Source: Desulfobacterales bacterium
Lineage (GTDB): Bacteria; Desulfobacterota; Desulfobulbia; Desulfobulbales; BM004
Assembly: GCA_030621655.1 (NCBI GenBank)
Contig: JAUXHH010000030.1
Location: 1 to 12,375 of the forward strand
Reading direction: 5' to 3'
Length of the DNA: 12,375 bases
Shown here: one piece after another, positions 6,728 through 12,375 of the stretch
How the letters are laid out: each line of letters opens with the position of its first letter
Position numbering within the stretch: the first letter of the stretch is position 1
Notes under the pieces: generated by a model
Told to the model about the DNA's origin: nothing
What the model saw: only the letters and a program-made list of their open reading frames with translations
Databases searched by the model: none
Made by a program: the position numbers and the translations under genes

Positions 6728-7833
6728 TACTCTCTCTCTAGACCAATAATATCGCGCAACGCTTCAACCAATCGCAAGTTTTCAGGTTGGGTGCGGCTGG
6801 CTATGCGGAGATAACGGTCAGATTCCGGCATTGTCTTACCATGGCAGTGTTTAATGTAAATATTGTGCTTAACAAACAGTTTTTCGGTTACTTCCGGACC
6901 GGATGCGGCAATATCGGGCAGACGGCAAAAAATATAATTAGCGTCAGGCTGATAGACGGTCATTCCCTGGACTGCTTGGAGTTGTTTATAAAAATGATCG
7001 CGATCAGCCTTGACCTTATTACAGCTATCAATAAACTTCTGACGGTACTGCGGGGCAAGACGCAGGAATTCTTCAGCGAAACCATTAATATTCCAAATAT
7101 GGAGCCCTTGCCGGACTTTTGCCGCAAAGTCAGGGTTGGCGGTGAGCATATAACCGATCCGAATGCCACAGATGCCATAGGCCTTGCTCATGCTTTTGAA
7201 AATTGCCAGGTTCGGATATTTATCAATCTCTTTTTCAAGGGTCTCCTGGTCACGATTTCTGGCAAAATCAATGAAAGATTCATCAACAATGAGCATACAG
7301 TCGTGGTCTGCTAATTTCTTGAGCAAACGGATAAGTTGAGCTTTCGGGACCAGCAATGAGGTGGGATTATTCGGGGTGACAACCACTGCCAAACCTGCCT
7401 TACAACGGATGGCCTCTGCTGCGAATTTGTCCACATCCAACTGAAAAGAGGGTGCTTCAAGGGCATACTCAACTACATTTCCAGTAAGCGCTGCATTGGC
7501 GTATTCATTAAACGACGGGACCGGCACAATCAATTTACGGTCCATCCCGGCGATAATTTTGATAAGCTCTGCCGCCCCATTGCCCACAACAATCCGCTCA
7601 GGCGGTTGGCCGATCAAGCCACCCACCAGGCCTGCCAGGTCTTTTTGGGCAATGGGATAGTTTAATACCAGCTGATGGATTTGGCTGGTAATATGGGTGA
7701 AAAAATCCTCCGGCGGAAAATAGAGGTTATAGAGATAGTTGTGATCGATGAAATCGTAACGCCAATAGCCACCATGTTGCCTAGAGATGAATTCGTATTG
7801 GAGTTTCCGGGCGGCATAGTCCTTACTTATCAT
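6727..7833 (-). CDS. Class I/II PLP-dependent aminotransferase or decarboxylase (HisC/CobD-like)
   Basis: The 368-aa protein is a fold-type I PLP enzyme. Visible active-site elements: GNGAAE (85-90, phosphate cup), TPNNPTS (153-159, cofactor-ring Asn), DESF (184-187, Asp that pairs with the pyridine nitrogen), SMSK with Schiff-base Lys217, GIRIGY (Arg225 binding cofactor phosphate) and YLRIASR (341-347, Arg for substrate carboxylate). The pattern is that of histidinol-phosphate aminotransferase and of CobD, the threonine-phosphate decarboxylase that makes aminopropanol phosphate. Between a LicC-type cytidylyltransferase and a CDP-alcohol transferase, an attractive job is decarboxylating O-phosphoserine or O-phosphothreonine to an amino-alcohol phosphate; transamination is the main alternative. 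AAAGGA lies 8 bp before the ATG. No other histidine or cobalamin genes are nearby. Confidence 0.9.
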   Translation of the reverse strand: MISKDYAARKLQYEFISRQHGGYWRYDFIDHNYLYNLYFPPEDFFTHITSQIHQLVLNYPIAQKDLAGLVGGLIGQPPERIVVGNGAAELIKIIAGMDRKLIVPVPSFNEYANAALTGNVVEYALEAPSFQLDVDKFAAEAIRCKAGLAVVVTPNNPTSLLVPKAQLIRLLKKLADHDCMLIVDESFIDFARNRDQETLEKEIDKYPNLAIFKSMSKAYGICGIRIGYMLTANPDFAAKVRQGLHIWNINGFAEEFLRLAPQYRQKFIDSCNKVKADRDHFYKQLQAVQGMTVYQPDANYIFCRLPDIAASGPEVTEKLFVKHNIYIKHCHGKTMPESDRYLRIASRTQPENLRLVEALRDIIGLERE

Positions 7834-7905
7834 TTCTCAGTTCCTTTCATATATAAAACCGCCAGCACGATTTAATGTTGTGAAGCTTCCGGCTAATAAG
7901 GGGGG

Positions 7906-8766
7906 TTAATGCGGCTTCATCTCGGTCGACATTCCCAGAGCGGGCGTGAACCGGGAAACATGATGGGAGGACCAGCCTTTTCGATGGGCAATTGCAGTAT
8001 GGAGAGTGGAGGGGAATATCTGTTCAGCCGCATGCAGGTCATTAATGGTATCAATTTCATACCACCGGTTGGGGTCAAAGAAAACCGGTGTAAATGAGAG
8101 ACAGCCCTCGGCAACCATCTCCGCAAAAACAGTTTCATAGTAGCCATCCACCTTATTGGTTTCGATATACTGGTCTAATCGTTCCCGGACCAATTGCCAT
8201 GAAACCCTGGAAAGACTGTACATGTTAACGGTCTTGTAATGTCGGACGTCATAGGATGTAGAACCGCCACACCAAAAAGCATCAATCAGGTGGTGCTTAT
8301 TGATAGTAACAGTGGTGCCGTTCATCCATGGTTGCAGGTCGGCTAGGGCGATCCGATCGGGCAGGAGCATATTTCCCAGCATTGCCTCGTCAAAAACAAT
8401 ATCGCTTTCAAGCAACAGAAACGGCTCCTCAATTGCCTTTCTGGCAAGCCATAACGAATATATGTTGTTTGTTGTCTTGTATAACGGGCTGATGATATAG
8501 GTAATTTCCATCCCCCCGGCCCGAGCGCCCAGAAAATCGCGAATACAGTCAGCCTGGTGTCCTACAACCACAACCAGACGCTTGAAATTGTGTAACTGAA
8601 GAGAGTGGATCAATCTTTCAAGAATAGATATTTCATTGACAGAAACAAGGCATTTGGGCGTCATATCGGTTAATGGAGAAAGACGACTGCCCGTGCCTGC
8701 CGCTAACAGCAAAGCCGTGCTCACCCGCTCTTTCCCCAAACTGATACAAACACCTTTACTGCTCAT
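7906..8766 (-). CDS. Cytidylyltransferase of the phosphocholine/phosphoethanolamine (LicC-like) type
   Basis: The 286-aa protein is a nucleotidyltransferase that probably activates a phospho-alcohol with CTP to a CDP-alcohol. The N-terminal signature LLAAGTGSRLSPLTDMTPK (20-38) is the NTP-binding loop, with Lys38. Features typical of the LicC branch rather than of sugar-phosphate enzymes are NNIYSLWLA (100-108), LLESDIVFD (118-126, metal Asp122), VNMYSLS (180-186), DGYYETVFAEMV (207-218) and WYEIDTINDL (235-244). The last 30 residues are Ser/His-rich and not part of the catalytic fold. It heads a same-strand run with the PLP enzyme 72 bp downstream. The ATG at 8766 is used, but a GTG at 8724, just before STALLLAAG, would give the more usual short N-terminus. 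It may make CDP-ethanolamine, CDP-choline or CDP-aminopropanol; the exact substrate is not readable. Confidence 0.9.
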   Translation of the reverse strand: MSSKGVCISLGKERVSTALLLAAGTGSRLSPLTDMTPKCLVSVNEISILERLIHSLQLHNFKRLVVVVGHQADCIRDFLGARAGGMEITYIISPLYKTTNNIYSLWLARKAIEEPFLLLESDIVFDEAMLGNMLLPDRIALADLQPWMNGTTVTINKHHLIDAFWCGGSTSYDVRHYKTVNMYSLSRVSWQLVRERLDQYIETNKVDGYYETVFAEMVAEGCLSFTPVFFDPNRWYEIDTINDLHAAEQIFPSTLHTAIAHRKGWSSHHVSRFTPALGMSTEMKPH

Positions 8767-8883
8767 TTCTTTGATCTCTTCTATTCAACATCTATGTAAT
8801 AATTGATTGCAGTGTATGTAATAGTCACACTGCACAGAATCCCAAAAGGTGGAAGGATGAAATTTTGGTAACAAATTATATTA

Positions 8884-9006
8884 CTAATGCACCCATTGTA
8901 AGTCAAGATATATATTCACAATTTCTCCGCACATCGGGCAATAACGGACCGGCGCGTTTGTATTGCGATGATTGAGATTTGGGCAGATATTGTTACGAGC
9001 GATCAC
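8884..9006 (-). CDS. 40-aa zinc-ribbon-like microprotein
   Basis: A short gene in an otherwise empty 321-bp gap (8767-9087) between the hemerythrin and cytidylyltransferase genes. A GTG start at 9006, with AGGAGA five bases upstream, opens a 40-codon frame ending in TAG. It contains ICPNLNHRNTNAPVRYC and PMCGEIVN, giving a Cys/His set (Cys8, His13, Cys23, Cys26) fit for one zinc. I recall short proteins with the same CPN.NHR..NAPVR.CP.CGE.VN core in deltaproteobacteria; those commonly continue with a second Cys pair, whereas this one stops after IYLDLQWVH, so it may be a short or truncated member. The remaining gap sequence is AT-rich with no further gene; promoters for the operon starting at 8766 should lie there. 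Function unknown. Confidence 0.7.
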   Translation of the reverse strand: MIARNNICPNLNHRNTNAPVRYCPMCGEIVNIYLDLQWVH

Positions 9007-9087
9007 TCTCTTCTCCTGTCAGGTTTCATGTGCATAACCCAACTAAAAACACCATAAAGAAGTTTGTTGCTCAATCTCACAGTAAAG

Positions 9088-9504
9088 TCAATCTATTGAT
9101 TCAATAAAACTCTTTTCCCGCACATATTGAAAATATTCTATATCTGTCTTAAGAATATGATTCTCCAGCCAATTATTTAGAAAATTCAGGACATCACTAA
9201 AGTTAAACGCTGTGTCTTTTCTTGAACGTTTCTCAAAATCCAGAATCTCTTCTGTAAGTTCCCAGTGTTTCTGGTGATGGGCATCGAAGTCGGGATGGCA
9301 TTCCAGATATATTTCTTCGTGGGTAAAATGATAACTGAAATGTTTGACCAGATCGGAAAGAATATATGACAGGGTTTTCCTGTCTTTATCTTTTTCGATT
9401 GCTGTTGCCAGCTTATTCAGGATTTTGAAAATATTTTGATGCTGTTCGTCTGTTTTTAAAACCTCTACACGGTATTCCGTCTTCCATTCCACCATGTTTG
9501 ACAT
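9088..9504 (-). CDS. Bacteriohemerythrin (O2-binding non-heme diiron protein)
   Basis: The 138-aa single-domain hemerythrin binds O2 at a diiron centre and serves oxygen sensing, storage or delivery in microaerobes and anaerobes. The ligand set is recognisable: His22 (TDEQH), His59 and Glu63 (YHFTHEE), His76 and His80 (HHQKH), and His116 with Asp121 (WLENHILKTD). The Glu63 to His76 interval is about two residues shorter than in well-known bacteriohemerythrins, and the usual Met/Tyr-Pro part is replaced by IYLECHPDF. It has no signal peptide, so it is cytoplasmic. It starts 27 bp after the 597-aa protein in the same orientation and is probably co-transcribed with it, suggesting an oxygen link for that protein. 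A GGGAG tract lies somewhat far upstream of the ATG. Confidence 0.93.
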   Translation of the reverse strand: MSNMVEWKTEYRVEVLKTDEQHQNIFKILNKLATAIEKDKDRKTLSYILSDLVKHFSYHFTHEEIYLECHPDFDAHHQKHWELTEEILDFEKRSRKDTAFNFSDVLNFLNNWLENHILKTDIEYFQYVREKSFIESID

Positions 9505-9531
9505 GTTTATCAGTAAACTCCCTGGAAAAAA

Positions 9532-11325
9532 TTAATCAGCCATTCCAAGCGAAATCGCTTTTACCATTTCGTGTAGTCTTTTAAGGTCATCAAGGAAGAG
9601 ATGCCGCTGTTCCTCAACAAATTGATCGGCAAGTTCCTGGTAGTATTCTATGCCCTTGAGCAGATTAGCTTTGAATTCCTGGAAATATTTCGGCGTGGCG
9701 GACAAAACTCCAGCTGAGAATTCCTCGATCTCATTACAGAGGCGGTCTATGTTGAGACTGAGTTCCCGGATGAACATATTCGGTCTATCTGAATTTGTCA
9801 GCAGCGACAGCCTGCCGTAAATATGATGCACCATTTCCTGGAGAGTGACGATTTTTGAAAAATCCACAATGCCAGGGCCGCAGCAGACTGCGGGAGTGGC
9901 GTCTGGGTCAATATTGTTCTTTAAAGTTGCGTTGCCTGCCAGGTCATGACAAATACAGGACTTGGCAAACACTTTTTCCCGAAACAAAGAAAGTTGTTTT
10001 GCGGAAAGGTCTTCTTTCGCCAGGTGTTGCAGTTTGTTTTTCTGGTAGATGCGAGAAGCAACGCAGACTGGGTGCTTGCTGAATTCCGAATTGAACTTAA
10101 CAAAACCCTTGGGGCAGAGACTTCCTGCTTTTCCTGCCTCGATTCGGTGTCGCCGTGCCTCCTCACTGGCGGATGTTCTCAAATTCCAAAAGGGGACACC
10201 GAGCGGCGATGCGTCACTCACGAAAACATCATCGGATGAGGCGTCAATAAGTTTTTTCAAATGCACTTCATCAAGGTTGACAACCTCTGGTACGAGCAGG
10301 AAAGGCGTGGCCCAACCAGTAGCGTCTACCTCGAAGTATTTCAGCAAAAACCGGTTTTCTTCGGCAGTGCCGATGCCTCCCTGTACAGTGATTCGTAACT
10401 CCGGGGTATCTTTATGCTGATGTCGCCCCAGGGAAGACATTGCCTTACCATAAATCACCATTAACTTTTTTATAAGTTCCCTCTTTTTTCGTTTGAACTC
10501 CTCCAGAACCGGACCTAAAAGCTGCCCCTTTGAGGCAAATGCATGTCCGCCGCAGTTAAGCCCTGATTCGATACGATATTCGGAAACCCATAATCCCTGC
10601 TTGGCTAGAAACCTGCCTTGCACTTCAGCAGAACGGTAATCGCTCACCTTCAAGACGATTTTCTTTTTGATAGTGCCGTCTTTGTCCGGATAAAAATCGT
10701 CAAATTTGGTGATGTAGTTATAGAGTCGTCGATTGATACCGGCGGAGAAAATAATGGATGACTCTAAGGAACTGTTGGCATAACCACGGAGGGCCGCCAT
10801 GGCGTCGGAGAACTCTGGCGCAAGTTTTTTGCCGCCCCGGTAAATATCACGATCAAGCTTGGTCATGATATTCACGTCGATACTGCCGGGGACTGCATGC
10901 CTGCGGAGTAAGTCCCCTAACCTGGCTTTTTTCCCGGGATCGGTTGCGACAAGTATATCCTGCAATGTTTGTTTAAGCAGATTCTCAGGCAGCATTTCAT
11001 AATATTGCATTATTTCGCTGCCGGGTTGAAAAGGAGAAGATTGTAATGCCTCAACTTGACGTTGAACCAAACAGTCAACAAGATTTAAATAGGCGGTTAT
11101 CCTGCGTGCACGGGCATCCTCATCACGGTTTGAAATTTCTTCATATGGTTCACCCTCCCGCTGACAGTGGAATTTACGCATCTGCTCAATGAGGACGTCA
11201 TCCACCAGCGAGATCACTGAGGAAATCCCGTATTTTGCCACACGAAGGGGAGTGTCGATTGTAAATCCAGTACCCATCACTGGGATATGGAAGGTGTGTT
11301 CACTCCGGGAAAATAATTTTGCCAT
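9532..11325 (-). CDS. Uncharacterised 597-aa protein with FMN/TIM-barrel-like and Cys-rich motifs
   Basis: I recognise this as a conserved but uncharacterised type. The start is the ATG at 11325, four bases after GAGGGGG; reading begins MAKLFSR and then HIPVMGTGFTIDTPLRVAKYG. Residue numbers below count from this ATG. SGLNCGGHAF (254-263) and ITVQGGIGTAEE (312-323), followed by GWATPFLLVPE (337-347), recall the 'GGH' and 'GGI...GT.F....E' elements of nitronate monooxygenase/enoyl reductase II flavoproteins, suggesting an FMN-binding TIM barrel; this is inference. A Cys cluster follows: Cys404, Cys421, CIC (457-459) and CC (481-482), perhaps for a metal or Fe-S centre. The C-terminal ~100 residues are alpha-helical. 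There is no signal peptide or membrane segment. A hemerythrin gene follows 27 bp later and the REC/GUN4 pair diverges upstream. Confidence 0.88.
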   Translation of the reverse strand: MAKLFSRSEHTFHIPVMGTGFTIDTPLRVAKYGISSVISLVDDVLIEQMRKFHCQREGEPYEEISNRDEDARARRITAYLNLVDCLVQRQVEALQSSPFQPGSEIMQYYEMLPENLLKQTLQDILVATDPGKKARLGDLLRRHAVPGSIDVNIMTKLDRDIYRGGKKLAPEFSDAMAALRGYANSSLESSIIFSAGINRRLYNYITKFDDFYPDKDGTIKKKIVLKVSDYRSAEVQGRFLAKQGLWVSEYRIESGLNCGGHAFASKGQLLGPVLEEFKRKKRELIKKLMVIYGKAMSSLGRHQHKDTPELRITVQGGIGTAEENRFLLKYFEVDATGWATPFLLVPEVVNLDEVHLKKLIDASSDDVFVSDASPLGVPFWNLRTSASEEARRHRIEAGKAGSLCPKGFVKFNSEFSKHPVCVASRIYQKNKLQHLAKEDLSAKQLSLFREKVFAKSCICHDLAGNATLKNNIDPDATPAVCCGPGIVDFSKIVTLQEMVHHIYGRLSLLTNSDRPNMFIRELSLNIDRLCNEIEEFSAGVLSATPKYFQEFKANLLKGIEYYQELADQFVEEQRHLFLDDLKRLHEMVKAISLGMAD

Positions 11326-11435
11326 GTGCCCCCTCAATATGCTTAATAGCTCAATACAAATGTACCACTATTCAGTAACCGTGCAATAGTAATTCAAACC
11401 GCTTGATATGGCACCATTAAGCATTTAATTTCGAA

Positions 11436-11789
11436 ATGAAAACTATCCTAATTGTAGGTGACGAGCCTAATTATTTAGTCGTGTTAACAGAACTTCTTCG
11501 AGAAGAAGGATATGATGTCTTCACTGCACAATGTGGCGAAGAAGGGTTGAAAATTGTCGAAGAGGTTGACCTTGGTCTTGTCATTACAGATATGCGGATG
11601 CCGGGTCTGGGTGGTCTGGCTTTGCTGAAAGAAATAAAATCTCATAACAAGGACCTCCCGGTGATCATGATGGCCGCTTTTGGTGAGGAGGGAAAAGTCC
11701 TGGACGCCTTGCAGGCCGGGGCGAATAATTTTCTTGTCAAGCCTTTCAATAACGATACGCTATTAAGCGCGATCAAAAAGCTTATTTAA
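11436..11789 (+). CDS. Stand-alone receiver-domain protein with an altered active site
   Basis: The 117-aa protein is a CheY-like receiver domain with no output domain. The phospho-acceptor Asp52 (VITDMRMPG) and the conserved Lys102 (VKPF) are present. Two other normally conserved positions differ. The acidic pair that binds Mg2+ reads Gly8-Asp9 (ILIVGDEP instead of ILIVDDEP), and the switch Thr/Ser of the '..MTA.G' segment is Ala80 (IMMAAFGEEG). Phosphorylation may therefore be weak, or the domain may signal by binding rather than by the usual switch. It lies 8 bp before the GUN4 gene and diverges from the 597-aa protein gene across about 110 bp. No Shine-Dalgarno sequence is obvious before the ATG. 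No histidine kinase is in the window. Confidence 0.9.
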   Translation: MKTILIVGDEPNYLVVLTELLREEGYDVFTAQCGEEGLKIVEEVDLGLVITDMRMPGLGGLALLKEIKSHNKDLPVIMMAAFGEEGKVLDALQAGANNFLVKPFNNDTLLSAIKKLI

Positions 11790-11797
11790 CATCAAAA

Positions 11798-12295
11798 ATG
11801 GATGTAAAAAAACTACAAAAAATTCTAAAGAAAAATGATTGGATAGCCGCAGACAAGGAAACCAGAGAGTTATTGTGTAACATTACTGAGAGATCATCGG
11901 AGGGGTTCCTGATTCCGGAAGTAATTGCTCAAATTCCATACGATGTGCTACGTAAAATTGATCTCCTTTGGTCTGAATATAGTAATGGCAATTTTGGTTT
12001 CTCTGTACAATCTTCGCTTTGGCTGGAGCTTGGTGGAGAGGCTAGAATTTATATGCGGGATCACATCGCTACTGAAGATAAAATAGCTTTAGGAAATACC
12101 GAAGCTCAGTTCGCTCATCATGTAGGCTGGAAAGTTATTCAAGCACGAGGAAAGCTGCCCGATTCTCCCTCTAAATTTCAAACCATAGGACGTGGCAGCT
12201 TGCCATTTTTGTGCCTGAAATGTGATTATGGACGCGGTTCCGTCGGATATATATTATCTGCAATTGCTTGGCGATTGTCGTTTAAAGATTCATGA
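11798..12295 (+). CDS. Stand-alone GUN4-domain protein
   Basis: The 165-aa protein carries a GUN4 domain over most of its length. The hallmarks are LQKILKKNDWIAADKET (6-22), the PYDVLRKIDLLW segment (47-58), YSNGNFGFSVQ (61-71), LGG (78-80) and VGW (109-111), which follow the order in cyanobacterial Gun4 (L...L..W..AD.ET, P...LR.ID.LW..YS.GRFGFSVQ, LGG, VGW). Gun4 binds protoporphyrin IX and Mg-protoporphyrin and activates Mg-chelatase in phototrophs. No chlorophyll genes occur here, and GUN4 domains are also known as sensor modules in non-phototrophs, so a tetrapyrrole-sensing role is possible but inferred. There is no signal peptide. The start ATG is 8 bp after the receiver gene and has no clear Shine-Dalgarno, suggesting coupled translation. 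The region is AT-richer than most of the window. Confidence 0.9.
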   Translation: MDVKKLQKILKKNDWIAADKETRELLCNITERSSEGFLIPEVIAQIPYDVLRKIDLLWSEYSNGNFGFSVQSSLWLELGGEARIYMRDHIATEDKIALGNTEAQFAHHVGWKVIQARGKLPDSPSKFQTIGRGSLPFLCLKCDYGRGSVGYILSAIAWRLSFKDS

Positions 12296-12375
12296 AACTG
12301 TTAATAAAATAATCTGTTACACAGACGAGCGGACCTGTATCATTATAGTAGACATCATCGAAATCTCGGTGGGTT

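Noticed and set aside
6787..7314. A 175-codon open frame on the plus strand opposite the PLP enzyme
   Set aside because: The minus-strand frame has a full set of PLP enzyme motifs; the opposite frame shows no domain and is an antisense shadow.
6074..8766. Phosphonate (2-aminoethylphosphonate) pathway as the role of the trio
   Set aside because: PntC-type cytidylyltransferases pair with class V AEP transaminases and a PepM; here the PLP enzyme is class I/II and no PepM is present in the window.
9532..11337. An upstream TTG start for the 597-aa protein
   Set aside because: The TTG at 11337 overlaps the GAGGGGG Shine-Dalgarno that serves the ATG at 11325, so the ATG is the better start.
11341..11422. 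GCTTAAT (11341-11347) and ATTAAGC (11416-11422) as a paired operator
   Set aside because: Only 7 bp and about 70 bp apart, AT-rich; such pairs are expected by chance.
11409..11423. Sigma-54-like TGGCAC...AGCA before the receiver gene
   Set aside because: The GG-to-GC spacing is one base too short and the -12 element lacks TT; no activator gene is nearby.

Overview
The window looks like chromosomal DNA of a free-living Gram-negative bacterium with moderate GC, most probably a Desulfobacterota (deltaproteobacterial) lineage. The reasons are indirect: G-rich 'TCAAGG..TCGAGGGG' intergenic repeats, a PilZ protein, a bacteriohemerythrin, a Ub-Mut7C/Mut7-C protein and a small 'CPNLNHR..NAPVRYCPMCGE' zinc-type protein. 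The phylum is an inference. I see no rRNA, tRNA, CRISPR array, transposase or integrase.

Layout. 1-401: no gene; two 94-bp tandem repeat copies and an inverted partner. 402-2228 (+): ABC half-transporter, overlapping tail-to-tail with a (-) Ub-Mut7C/Mut7-C protein (2210-2980). 3147-3503 (+): PilZ domain protein, followed by a clear terminator (3604-3628). 3795-4292 (+): two genes 3 bp apart, a four-fold 18-residue repeat protein and an acyl carrier protein.

4445-8766 (-): a five-gene run read right to left. It contains a LicC-type cytidylyltransferase, a class I/II PLP enzyme of the HisC/CobD type, a CDP-alcohol phosphatidyltransferase whose start overlaps the preceding stop, a 116-aa ORF that looks like the front of an ATP-grasp ligase, and an AT-rich opine dehydrogenase of the invertebrate octopine dehydrogenase type. 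The first three make chemical sense as a CDP-amino-alcohol (Kennedy-like) route to a phospholipid or related head group. The opine dehydrogenase looks like a later arrival.

8884-11325 (-): a 597-aa protein of uncharacterised type with FMN/TIM-barrel-like and Cys-rich motifs, a hemerythrin 27 bp behind it, and then a 40-aa zinc-ribbon-like microprotein. 11436-12295 (+): a receiver-domain protein with two altered active-site positions, 8 bp ahead of a stand-alone GUN4-domain protein. The last 80 bases (12296-12375) hold nothing I can call.

The parts most worth attention are the CDP-alcohol operon with its opine dehydrogenase, the atypical REC/GUN4 pair, the 597-aa protein with hemerythrin, and the repeat-protein/ACP pair.
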